Part shown: positions 1 to 7,099 of the stretch, piece after piece
Layout: every line of letters begins with the position of its first letter
Position numbering within the stretch: the stretch's first letter is position 1
Source: Actinomycetota bacterium
GTDB taxonomy: Bacteria > Actinomycetota > Acidimicrobiia > Acidimicrobiales > Ilumatobacteraceae
DNA length: 11,039 nt
NCBI GenBank assembly: GCA_009927375.1
Contig: RFNE01000139.1
Span: 1-11,039 of the forward strand
Direction: 5' to 3'
Notes under the pieces: generated by a model
The model's input: the letters and a program-made list of their open reading frames with translations, nothing else
What the model was told of the DNA's origin: nothing
The model's database searches: none
Position numbers and translations under genes: made by a program

Positions 1-290
1 ACCGGCGCCCAGTGACGTCCGCCCGGACGATGCCCCTCGAGACCAGGGCGAGCTGGTGAGCCGCTCGAGTGCAGCGTGACGAGCGTGAGTGGCGCAACGA
101 CATCGAGACCGCCATGTTCGATCGGACGTTCGACGGCCCGTGCAAGTTCCTCAAGCCCCTCGTGCGAGATACGACCCAGTGAACGTCCCCAGTGCACGAC
201 GGCAGGAACACCGTGTCGCAGGTCGACGACGACGGAGAGTCGGTCGTCGCCGACGTGGACGATCGACGGATGGGACGAGGAATCGGACAC
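1..290 (-). CDS. Alpha-galactosidase (GH36-like), N-terminal part, runs off window edge
   Basis: The minus strand is open from a GTG at 290 to the window edge, giving 96 residues of the N-terminus. The protein begins MSDSSSHPSIVHVGDD and contains a VVHWG segment (about residues 32-36), a PLTLVTLHSSG segment (about 70-80) and a GLEGHRPGGRHWAP segment at the edge. These match, from memory, the beta-sandwich N-terminal domain of actinobacterial GH36 alpha-galactosidases, which typically read 'LHWG', 'RPGLxGHR' and 'W(S/A)P' here. The family hydrolyses terminal alpha-1,6-galactosides such as melibiose and raffinose. The catalytic domain lies outside the window, so activity cannot be judged. GTG 290 is chosen because no better start is seen upstream and a TACCGT -10-like element ends 8 nt before it, which fits a leaderless transcript. 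The divergent neighbour galT would process the galactose released. Assignment is by remembered motif similarity only. Confidence 0.72.
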   Translation of the reverse strand, partial: MSDSSSHPSIVHVGDDRLSVVVDLRHGVPAVVHWGRSLGRISHEGLEELARAVERPIEHGGLDVVAPLTLVTLHSSGSPARPGLEGHRPGGRHWAP

Positions 291-298
291 CGCTGCGC

Positions 299-308
299 AC
301 GGTACCTT
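299..308. promoter_or_regulatory. Candidate bidirectional promoter: overlapping divergent -10 elements
   Basis: The 30-bp gap between the alpha-galactosidase start (290, minus) and galT (321, plus) is centred on the palindrome GGTACC at 301-306. Read on the plus strand it gives TACCTT (303-308); read on the minus strand it gives TACCGT (304 to 299). Both fit the actinobacterial -10 pattern TANNNT and share the same central TA. The minus element lies 8 nt before the GTG, suitable for a leaderless mRNA; the plus element would start transcription only a few bases before the galT ATG. No convincing -35 is seen on either side. This is pattern inference only. Confidence 0.35.
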
Positions 309-314
309 GAGAAG
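309..314 (+). promoter_or_regulatory. Ribosome binding site of galT
   Basis: GAGAAG lies 6 nt before the ATG at 321 and is a moderate Shine-Dalgarno match. It is the main reason for choosing ATG 321 over the in-frame ATG at 192, which would put 43 extra, unconserved residues inside the divergent alpha-galactosidase gene. If transcription starts at about 315, as the TACCTT -10 suggests, this site would be left out of that transcript. Confidence 0.45.
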
Positions 315-320
315 CGCACT

Positions 321-1189
321 ATGACGCACAGTTCAGGAGCGACGCCGTCAAACCCTCGGTTCGATCCATCGACGGGCGCACTCGTGCATGTCGTCGGGTC
401 GCGCCAGAACCGTCCCAACCTGCCGAGTGCGACGTGCCCGTTTTGCGTCGGTGGGCTGGAATCGCCAGAGCCGTATTCCACGAGATGGTTTGCAAACCGC
501 TGGCCATCCATGCCCGACGAGCGCTGCGAAGTCATCCTCTACTCCGACGATCATGCGGCGCGATTCGTGACCCTGGGTGTCGACCACGTGAAATCGATCA
601 TCGACCTGTGGGCCGAGCGCAGCGACGTGCACTACAACCGCTCCGACACGGCGAGTGTGCTGATCTTCGAAAACTCCGGACGCGACGTCGGAGCGACCAT
701 CGACCACCCGCACGGTCAGCTGTATTCCTTCGACCATGTTCCTCAGCGCACGGCCAGACGAATCGAATCAGGATGGGCACCATCGACCGACCACTCACTC
801 TTCGTCGCGGAGCTCGACGGTTTCGCAACCAGCGTGTCTAGCCTTCGCCGTATCCCGTCGCACTCGAGATCGCACCGCAGATCAAAGTCGGCAGGCTCGC
901 CGAACTCAACGATGATGCTCGTCGCGCGCTCGCGCGCTCGATGTGCGACGCACTCGAACGACTGACGACGTATTTCGGGGAGACGCCTCCCTACATGTTG
1001 TGGGTGAACCAGAGACCGAACGGGTCAGCTGACGCATGGTTGAACGTCGAGATCGTCTCGCCATGGCGCGCGCCAGGGGTGATGCGATACATCGCGGCCG
1101 CCGAAGTATCGACGGGGGAATATTTCAATCCGCTGGTGCCGGAGCAACTTGCTCAGGCTCTGCGGGAGCGCCTCGCATCGCCACGATGA
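321..1189 (+). CDS. galT: Galactose-1-phosphate uridylyltransferase, with one apparent frameshift
   Basis: GalT transfers UMP between UDP-glucose and galactose-1-phosphate in the Leloir pathway (cytoplasm). Frame one from ATG 321 carries the DPSTG start motif, a zinc-type CPFC (residues 39-42) and the hallmark HPHGQ at 129-133, whose second His (H131) corresponds to the uridylylated nucleophile. Near position 842 the reading frame must change. Before that point the first frame reads ELDGFATSVSS; afterwards another frame continues with PYPVALEIAPQIKVG, then LWVNQRP and the C-terminus up to the stop at 1187-1189. A single lost base near 842 joins them into about 289 residues, somewhat short but acceptable beside the roughly 350 of E. 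coli GalT. Divergent from an alpha-galactosidase, it fits galactose use. Its 3' end converges on, and overlaps, lgt. As written in the sequence the ORF stops at 965 and would be inactive. Confidence 0.85.
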
Positions 1190-1948
1190 CGACGACGGCA
1201 CACGCAACACCACGATCGACACCCACTGATTCAGCCGCAGACCACCGGCGTAGTGCGCGGGATCGATGCGGAGTCCTTCGATGAAGAATCGAAATGCCGT
1301 GTATCCGGCGACGTAGAACGCAAACAGTCGACCCGAACGCATCGGTACACGTCGATCGAGGGCGATGAGCGCAAAGCCCAGTAGGGCACACAGCAACGAC
1401 TCGTAGAGAAACGTTGGATGAAAGGTGGTGCCGGGTTCGAATCCCGCCTTCAGTGCGGTTTCGTCCGAGACGCTGAGCGCCCACGGCAGCGTCGTCGCGC
1501 GGCCGAAGAGTTCCTGGTTGAACCAATTCCCCCATCGCCCAATCGACTGCGCGAACGCAAGACCAGGTGCAACCGCGGTCAGCACGTTTGCCGGGCGCAG
1601 TCCTCTCTTCTTTGCAACCAACACGCCGGCGATTGTGCCGAGGAAGATTCCGCCCCAGATACCGAGACCGCCCTGCCAAATCTTGACCGTGTCTCCGAGG
1701 TTGCCCGAGAAGCGATCCCAATCGGTAATGACGTGGTAGATCCTCGCGCCGATCACACCCGCAGGCACACCCCACATCGCGACGGCACTCATGTCGTCAC
1801 GAGTGCCGTTACCTTTCGCCTCCAGTCGCCGACCGCCAACCGAGACCGCAACGATGACGCCAATGGCGATCATCGCGCCGTAGGCGTTCAGCGTGAGTGG
1901 ACCGAGGTCGAGGCTTCCGCTCGAAGGACTCGGGATGGACGACAGCAT
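1125..1948 (-). CDS. lgt: Prolipoprotein diacylglyceryl transferase, C-terminal frameshift likely
   Basis: Lgt moves a diacylglyceryl group from phosphatidylglycerol to the lipobox Cys of prelipoproteins, the first step of lipoprotein maturation, in the plasma membrane. The protein has several hydrophobic segments (for example about 22-38 and 54-72), WQGGLGIWGG (91-100), the Lgt signature GRWGNWFNQELFG (137-149), HPTFLYES (177-184) and FRFFIEGLR (219-227). After LNQWVSIVV (about 239-247) the uninterrupted frame becomes Ser/Arg-rich and runs deep into antisense galT, to 1025 (307 residues). A neighbouring frame instead continues ACAVVVIVAMRG, a typical last membrane helix, and stops at 1125. 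One lost base near 1210-1218 therefore gives about 274 residues, the usual family length. ATG 1948 lies 2 nt after the stop of the upstream hydrolase, so translation is probably coupled. Identification is secure; the exact 3' end is inferred. Confidence 0.9.
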
Positions 1949-1950
1949 CG

Positions 1951-2713
1951 TCAGGACTTGGTCACCTTGCGTGCAAACTCGACTGCTCGTGTGTTGATGA
2001 CGTCCTTTTCAAGGTCCTGCGTGGCGACGTGGAAGCTCTTGTCGAGCATGATGCGCTCGCACGGTCCCCCGTAGTTCGCTGCGAGGAAATCACCCTGGAC
2101 CGGATCGACGACGTGGTCGTTTCGCGAGCTGAACAACATCATCGGAACCTTGGTTGACGAATACGACGTCGAAAGCGGCGCTACGCCGTCGACCATCAAC
2201 GACGAGAGTGCTCGCAATGGAGTCTCCGGATAGGAACTCTCCTTCACGTTCGGGTCCGCGATGTCGCTGCCGATGCCGGGGAACATCTCGGTGCCGGCAT
2301 CGATCATCCCCTTGATCGCGCCCATCATGTCGTCACCAAGATGGTTGGGTCACCGGATTGATGCACACGATGCCAGCGAGGTCGGCATGCTTCGATGCGA
2401 GCCACAGTGTGAGCGCACCACCCATCGAGAGTCCCGCGACGACGACCTTCGAGCATCGCTTCGCCAACTTCTGGTACGCGGCCTCGGCATCGGCCGACCA
2501 ATGCGACCATCGCTTGTCGAGCAGGTCTGCGACTTCAGTGCCGTGACCTGCAAGCCGTGGAAGCTCGACGTTGAAACCCGCATCTGCGAATGCTTGAGCG
2601 AGTTCGCGCATCGACGACGGATTACCCGTGAACCCGTGAACGACGAGCACACCGGCGCTCGACGATGACGTATGCGACCACTCCTCTGCACCTGGAATCA
2701 CTTGCGTAGTCAT
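1951..2713 (-). CDS. Alpha/beta hydrolase (Est30 / monoacylglycerol lipase-like), with one frameshift
   Basis: A serine esterase/lipase of the alpha/beta-hydrolase fold; the family hydrolyses short- to medium-chain esters or monoacylglycerols, and the substrate here is unknown. The N-terminal half (start 2713) has the oxyanion motif HGFTG (26-30) and nucleophile elbow GLSMG with Ser96. The C-terminal half, in another frame, carries SSRNDHVVDP and SFHVATQD, which supply the acid and base of the triad (about D199 and H228 after joining). The first frame ends at INPVTQPSW near 2333; the second resumes with GDDMMGAIKGM. Removing one T from the TT at about 2336-2337 (plus coordinates) fuses them into about 253 residues, the normal length for Est30-type carboxylesterases. 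A strong Shine-Dalgarno supports the start. Two bp before lgt, it may share a membrane-lipid theme with it, but that link is guesswork. Confidence 0.8.
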
Positions 2714-2717
2714 GTTT

Positions 2718-2726
2718 CCCCCTCTT
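2718..2726 (-). promoter_or_regulatory. Strong ribosome binding site of the alpha/beta hydrolase
   Basis: On the minus strand AAGAGGGGG sits 4 nt before the ATG at 2713. It is the clearest Shine-Dalgarno sequence in the window and fixes the start of this hydrolase-lgt transcription unit. Confidence 0.7.
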
Positions 2727-2740
2727 ACGACGTGACCGCC

Positions 2741-2746
2741 ACGCTA
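2741..2746 (-). promoter_or_regulatory. Candidate -10 element for the hydrolase-lgt unit
   Basis: Minus-strand TAGCGT (2746 to 2741) fits TANNNT and would start transcription near 2734, giving a leader of about 20 nt that contains the strong Shine-Dalgarno at 2726-2718. A TTGACC lies at 2758-2753 on the same strand, but only 6 nt away, too close to act as the -35 partner. The rest of the 77-bp divergent gap (2714-2790) shows no clear plus-strand promoter for the M48 gene. Confidence 0.3.
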
Positions 2747-2790
2747 GTTCAGGGTCAAAAACGCGACCAGAGCACACGCGGACGGGCTGG

Positions 2791-3717
2791 TTGAATGATG
2801 GAGTGACCGCACAACGCCGCGAAGTCGATTTCTCGGCATTCACTGCGCTCGCACCGGTCGTTGCGCTCCTCCCCGTGTGGCTCGTCGCCATCGCCATCAT
2901 CTGGATTCCCGTGAACCAGGCGACACGAGTTCCATTCGTGATTTTCGCGATCCTTGCGTTTCTCTGCGGTTCGAGTCTCTTCCTTCGCCCAGTGCAACGG
3001 GCGATCTTCACGCGCGTGCTCGGAGCTCGACGGGCGAATGCGGACGAGCTCGTGAGACTGAGCGAAGCCTGGAACGTCGTCGCCGAGGCACACGGAATCC
3101 CTCGCCAACGATTCGTCCTCGCAGTCGTCGACTCCGACGACCTCAATGCCTTCGCGTGCGGCGGACATCTCCTCGTCGTGTCGTCGTACGCCGCCAGAAA
3201 CCTGACGCACGAGGAATTGACGGGCGTACTCGCGCACGAGCTCAGCCACCATCTCGGCAGCCACACCGTTGGTCTCACATTTGCTCAATGGATGAGTCTT
3301 CCGATCATCGGACTCGCACGACTCGGCACCACACTTCGCGACATGAGCAACAGGATCGACCATGTACTGCGACCGGAATACGCATCGGTCGCGTTCGTGA
3401 TGCGTATCGCCACGTTCATCCTCACCGCAATTTCGAAGGTCTTCTACAGCGGGCTACTCGTCGCACACGCGTTCGGCAATGCCGTCGGTCGTGGAGCGGA
3501 ATACGCGGCCGATGCGCGAGCGATGCGAATGGGATTCGGCGAGCAACTACTCGGCGCGCTCAAACGATTCATGAACGAACGACTCGTCGAAGAAGCACAC
3601 GGACCGCTCGCCGGCGCGCTCGCATCACACCCACCTGCCCGACTGCGCACGCAACGCCTCGAGGCGCTGTTGATCGGCGAAGTCCACCGCAAGTCGCGAC
3701 ACGACAAGAACCCCTGA
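2791..3717 (+). CDS. M48 family membrane zinc metallopeptidase (HtpX-like)
   Basis: A membrane-bound zinc endopeptidase of the M48 (HtpX/Ste24) family, which takes part in quality control of membrane proteins. Two hydrophobic segments at about 18-40 and 48-66 precede the cytosolic-type catalytic region. The zinc motif HELSH is at 149-153 and the third ligand is probably E237 in EYAADARAM. Upstream DLNAFACGG (117-125) is the usual M48 substrate-groove segment. Further hydrophobic stretches lie at about 160-177 and 202-225, and the end carries the family's SHPPARLR. Length (308) is close to HtpX (about 290-300). The start is uncertain: TTG 2791 and GTG 2803 are both in frame, no ATG is available, and neither has a good ribosome site; the first transmembrane segment is kept either way. 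It lies 25 bp before hemE and may head or precede that operon. It is one of the few undisrupted genes here. Confidence 0.85.
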   Translation: MNDGVTAQRREVDFSAFTALAPVVALLPVWLVAIAIIWIPVNQATRVPFVIFAILAFLCGSSLFLRPVQRAIFTRVLGARRANADELVRLSEAWNVVAEAHGIPRQRFVLAVVDSDDLNAFACGGHLLVVSSYAARNLTHEELTGVLAHELSHHLGSHTVGLTFAQWMSLPIIGLARLGTTLRDMSNRIDHVLRPEYASVAFVMRIATFILTAISKVFYSGLLVAHAFGNAVGRGAEYAADARAMRMGFGEQLLGALKRFMNERLVEEAHGPLAGALASHPPARLRTQRLEALLIGEVHRKSRHDKNP

Positions 3718-3729
3718 ACCCACCGCCGA

Positions 3730-3735
3730 TAGCGT
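3730..3735 (+). promoter_or_regulatory. Candidate -10 element for a leaderless hemE transcript
   Basis: TAGCGT at 3730-3735 fits TANNNT and ends 7 nt before the ATG at 3743, the spacing expected when transcription begins on or next to the start codon. hemE has no clear Shine-Dalgarno at this ATG, which agrees with leaderless translation. It is also the only candidate promoter I see for the hemE-to-epimerase block, though read-through from the M48 gene is possible. Confidence 0.35.
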
Positions 3736-3742
3736 GTGGAAA

Positions 3743-4795
3743 ATGAGCGTCGTCGCGGAGACCGATCCGTTCCTGCTCGCCGCATCAGGCAGACCAGCCC
3801 CCCACACACCCGTGTGGTTCATGCGCCAGGCGGGACGAAGCCTCCCCGAATATCGCGCGATTCGAGGCTCGGGAAGCATCCTCGACGCCATCAAGAACCC
3901 GCGTCTCGCTGCTGACATCACGATCCAGCCCGTCACTCGCTACGGCGTCGACGCAGCGGTGTTGTACAGCGACATCGTGGTCCCGGCACATGCAATCGGT
4001 TTCGGTATCGACGTCGCGCCAGGAACCGGGCCCGTTGCGGAGAATCCACTGCGCACTCGCGGCGACGTTGCGCGACTCCGCCCCTATGAACCCGATCTCG
4101 ATGCGCCGTACGTCGGAAAGACGGTCGACATCTTGGCGCGCGAGCTCACCGTCCCGATCCTTGCGTTTGCCGGTGCGCCGTTCACGGTCGGGAGTTATCT
4201 CATCGAGGGTCGACCAAGTCGCACGCACGAGGTCACGCGTTCACTGATGACCCAAGAGACGACGGTGTGGCACGAGGTCATGGAGCGACTCGCGGGACAC
4301 GCCATCGAGTCGATCGCAAGCCAAGTCGACCACGGTGCGGGTGCATTCCAGTTGTTCGATTCGTGGGCTGGATCGCTCTCTGTTCAGGAGTACCGCTCGT
4401 ACGTCCTGCCGCACACGAAGCGAGTCTTCGACGAACTCCACGATCGATTCCCCCACGTTGCCGGCATCCACTTCGGTGTCGGTTGTGATCACCTGCTCGA
4501 AGCCATCCATGAATCCGGCTGCGACGTCGTTGGTCTCGACTGGAAGTCGAGGATCAGCGATGCGCGTCGAAGGCTCGGCGACGACCTCGTCGTGCAGGGC
4601 AACATGGATCCGGCGGCGGTCCTCGGCGACATCGACACTGCACTGGCCGCCGCAGACAAGGTGCTCGAGGACAACGCGGGTCACCTGGGACACATCTTCA
4701 ACCTCGGTCACGGCGTCCAGCCCGAGGCGAATCCCGATGCACTTGCAGCTGTCGTCAAATACGTCCACGACAAGACCAAGCGAGCAACGCCATGA
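3743..4795 (+). CDS. hemE: Uroporphyrinogen decarboxylase
   Basis: HemE removes the four acetate carboxyl groups of uroporphyrinogen III to give coproporphyrinogen III (cytoplasm), a step shared by the protoporphyrin and coproporphyrin routes to haem. The product is 350 residues, normal for the family. It has the first signature PVWFMRQAGR (23-32), the catalytic-type Asp in YSDIV (D77), the second signature-like FAGAPFT (142-148) and the C-terminal GHGVQPEANP with its conserved His (H323). ATG 3743 is preferred; GTG 3734 would add only MWK and has no better ribosome site. The stop overlaps the ferrochelatase start by 4 nt (ATGA at 4792-4795), so the two are translationally coupled. The frame is intact, and identification rests on strong whole-length motif agreement. 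Confidence 0.96.
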   Translation: MSVVAETDPFLLAASGRPAPHTPVWFMRQAGRSLPEYRAIRGSGSILDAIKNPRLAADITIQPVTRYGVDAAVLYSDIVVPAHAIGFGIDVAPGTGPVAENPLRTRGDVARLRPYEPDLDAPYVGKTVDILARELTVPILAFAGAPFTVGSYLIEGRPSRTHEVTRSLMTQETTVWHEVMERLAGHAIESIASQVDHGAGAFQLFDSWAGSLSVQEYRSYVLPHTKRVFDELHDRFPHVAGIHFGVGCDHLLEAIHESGCDVVGLDWKSRISDARRRLGDDLVVQGNMDPAAVLGDIDTALAAADKVLEDNAGHLGHIFNLGHGVQPEANPDALAAVVKYVHDKTKRATP

Positions 4796-5706
4796 CGAAG
4801 ACCGGAGTCCTCCTCATGGCGTATGGAACGCCGCGAAGCCAGGAAGAGATCCTTCCGTACTACACCGACATCCGACGCGGGCGTCCGCCAACACCTGAGC
4901 TCCTCGCCGAACTCACCGCGCGATACGACGCGATCGGTGGCATCTCACCACTCGCACAGCGAACTGAATCTCAACGCGACGAATTGCAGCGCCAACTCGA
5001 CGCACTCGAACCAGGCCGCTATTCCGTGCGACTTGGACTGAAGCATGCTCATCCGATGATCGAAGAAACGGTCGAGGACTTCGCCCGAGACGGCTACACC
5101 GAACTCGTGGCGCTCGTCCTTGCACCACATTTCTCGTCATACTCGATCGGCCAATACGTCGGTCGCGCTCGCGAAGCCGCCACGCCACACGGCATCTCGG
5201 TGACAGGGATCGACTCGTGGGCGACGGAGCCGGCCTTCATCGAGTTCATCGCGTCTGACATGAAGAAGCGTCTTCCGTCGATGCCGTCTGACACCCGCGT
5301 GCTGTTCACGGCACACTCGTTGCCCCAACGCATCATTGATGGCGGGGACCCCTACCCGAACGAACTTCGCTCGACCGCAGAAGCAGTTTCTTCGTCGATC
5401 GGGCTGCGCGAAGGTTCGCAGTGGTCGATCGCTTGGCAGTCGGCTGGTCGGACTCCGGAACCGTGGATCGGGCCAGACATCCTCGCAGTGATCGACGAAC
5501 TTGCCGAAGCGAAGTCGACGTCAGCAGTGCTCGTGAGTGCGTGCGGGTTCGTTGCAGACCACCTCGAAGTGCTCTACGACCTCGACATTGAGGCAAAGGC
5601 GCACGCTGAGAAGCACGGGCTCGCCTTCGATCGCACCGCGTGTGTGAATGACGACTCCGAGGTCATGCGGGCACTCGCACATCGTGTAACCGCCGTCTGC
5701 GCATGA
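4792..5706 (+). CDS. hemH: Ferrochelatase (coproporphyrin ferrochelatase type likely)
   Basis: The enzyme inserts ferrous iron into a porphyrin. In most actinobacteria the substrate is coproporphyrin III (then named CpfC); in the classical route it is protoporphyrin IX. Of 304 residues, close to the roughly 310 of the Bacillus enzyme, it shows LLMAYGTP at the start, GGISPLAQRT (49-58), FTAHSLP with the metal-site His (H175) and DHLEVLYD with the partner Glu (E259). The chain ends at VCA. Only three Cys are present (C251, C284, C303), so the C-terminal [2Fe-2S] cluster known from some actinobacterial and animal ferrochelatases does not look complete. It overlaps hemE upstream and the hemY-type gene downstream by 4 nt each (ATGA). 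The choice of coproporphyrin as substrate is inferred from the likely phylum, not shown by the sequence. Confidence 0.95.
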   Translation: MTKTGVLLMAYGTPRSQEEILPYYTDIRRGRPPTPELLAELTARYDAIGGISPLAQRTESQRDELQRQLDALEPGRYSVRLGLKHAHPMIEETVEDFARDGYTELVALVLAPHFSSYSIGQYVGRAREAATPHGISVTGIDSWATEPAFIEFIASDMKKRLPSMPSDTRVLFTAHSLPQRIIDGGDPYPNELRSTAEAVSSSIGLREGSQWSIAWQSAGRTPEPWIGPDILAVIDELAEAKSTSAVLVSACGFVADHLEVLYDLDIEAKAHAEKHGLAFDRTACVNDDSEVMRALAHRVTAVCA

Positions 5707-7099
5707 CCACGAGCGATCGAGACACGCACCACGTCGTCGTCATCGGCGCAGGGATCACTGGCCTTGCTGCAGCAGCGGAACTCGCGCAGCAGTACCCGCA
5801 CCTTTCCGTCACCGTTCTCGAACGTGACGACCGCGTCGGCGGTGTCATCCACGCTTCGCCGTTCGCAGGACTTGCATCCGTCGACGAATCGGCAGATGCG
5901 TTCTTGCTCCGGTCTCCGTCTGCGCTGGAGCTCGCCTCGCTGGTCGGTCTCGGCGACGACCTCGTGCATCCCGCTACGGGCGAGGCCTACATCTGGCATG
6001 ACGAGCTACACGACATTCCCGTCAACACGGTCCTCGGCGTGCCTGCGTCGTTGCGCTCGATCTGGTCCACCGCGCTCTACTCACCTGGTGCAAAGCTCCG
6101 CGCATCACTGGAGCCACTCCTCCCGCGAAGGGTTGGGCGTTCAAGTACGTCACTTGGTGGGGCGATCCGCGCGCGATGCGGCGACGAAGTGCTCGAGAGA
6201 GCGGTCGATCCACTCGTAGGTGGGATCTATGCAATCGACACCGACGCATTCAGCGTGCATGGCATGCCTCAACTCGACGAACTCATCGCGGGTCGCAGAA
6301 GTTTGATGGCAGGGGCACGCGACATGCTGTCGACGCGCCGCGATGCAGGTCCCGTCTTTGGCGCGCCACGCGCCGGCATGTCGGCCCTCGTCACGAAGAC
6401 GACCGAATTCATTCGCTCACATGGTGCGTCGATCCGTACGGACTGGCATGTCGACGAAATCCGCCGGTCGAGTGACGGTCGATATGTCGTCGCGGGGAGT
6501 CAGGGCGAACTTGTAGCGAACGCGGTCGTCGTGGCAAGTCCGGCACGACACTCCGCCGCGATGATCCGAGAGATCAGCGCTGCGTCGGCGGACATGCTCT
6601 CACGGCGCGAACACGCCAGCGTCGTCATGGTCACCCTTGCCGTTCCCCGATCACAGTGGCCCGAGTGGTTGACGGGAAGTGGTTACCTCGTGACGAAGCC
6701 AAAGCAGACCGCGATCACCGCAGCGTCATTCGCCTCCAACAAGTGGGAGCACCTCCGCGGCGCGGACGACTCGATGATCTTGCGCGTGTCCCTTGGCCGC
6801 GACGGAATCCCCATGCACCACCACGACGACGAGACGCTCGTTCGCCTCGCACTTGCAGATCTCAACTGGCACCTCGATCTCGACCTCCAGCCGCACGCGC
6901 AGCGAGTGACGCGCTGGGTCGAGTCATTCCCGCAATATCGACCAGGGCACGAGTCCGACGTTGCGCGGCTCGACCAACTCCTCCACGCGACGCCAGGCGT
7001 CGTGCTCGCTGGTGCGAGCTTCGCGGAATCGGAATCCCTGCGTGTATCGCAGACGGACGGCGCGCGGCGAGGATTGCTGCAGAAAGCATCACTCAGTGA
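5703..7099 (+). CDS. hemY: Coproporphyrinogen/protoporphyrinogen III oxidase (HemY/CgoX type), one frameshift
   Basis: This FAD-dependent oxidase performs the six-electron oxidation of coproporphyrinogen III or protoporphyrinogen IX to the porphyrin, next to the ferrochelatase step. The N-terminus has the dinucleotide-binding VVVIGAGITGL (11-21), with the ribose-binding Glu in LERDDRVGG (E40), and DESADAFLLR follows. The middle reads as a typical PPOX fold (LVGGIYAID, APRAGMSALV, VVVASPA). At 7020 the frame holds GVVLAGASF; the expected continuation RGIGIPACIADGRRAA lies in another frame and stops at 7099. Restoring one C (TTCGCGGA to TTCCGCGGA) near 7021 joins them into 465 residues, a normal family length, and produces a GTGA overlap with lnt. 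As written the first frame runs on to 7904 through antisense-like Arg-rich sequence with no family resemblance. Products and operon place make the role confident; the substrate is not settled. Confidence 0.92.

Noticed and set aside
192..320. Upstream ATG 192 as the galT start.
   Set aside because: The extra residues do not look like GalT and lie inside the divergent alpha-galactosidase gene; ATG 321 has a Shine-Dalgarno.
1025..1124. Extension of lgt to a stop at 1025.
   Set aside because: The tail is antisense to galT, has no membrane character and lengthens Lgt beyond its usual size.
1431..1449. GGGTTCGAATCCCGC looks like the T-arm of a tRNA.
   Set aside because: It lies inside lgt (antisense of the conserved AGFEPGTTF segment), the outer stem pair mismatches, and no acceptor, D or anticodon arms are found around it.
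2753..2758. Minus-strand TTGACC as a -35 element for the hydrolase.
   Set aside because: Only 6 nt separate it from the TAGCGT -10 candidate, and no good -10 lies at the usual 16-18 nt spacing.
2877..3746. Long plus-strand frame (289 residues) overlapping the M48 gene.
   Set aside because: Its Arg/Thr-rich composition is that of an out-of-frame shadow; the M48 frame has the HELSH motif and membrane segments.
4241..4768. Long minus-strand open frame (175 residues) opposite hemE.
   Set aside because: It mirrors hemE codons in GC-rich DNA, has no recognisable motif and no ribosome site.
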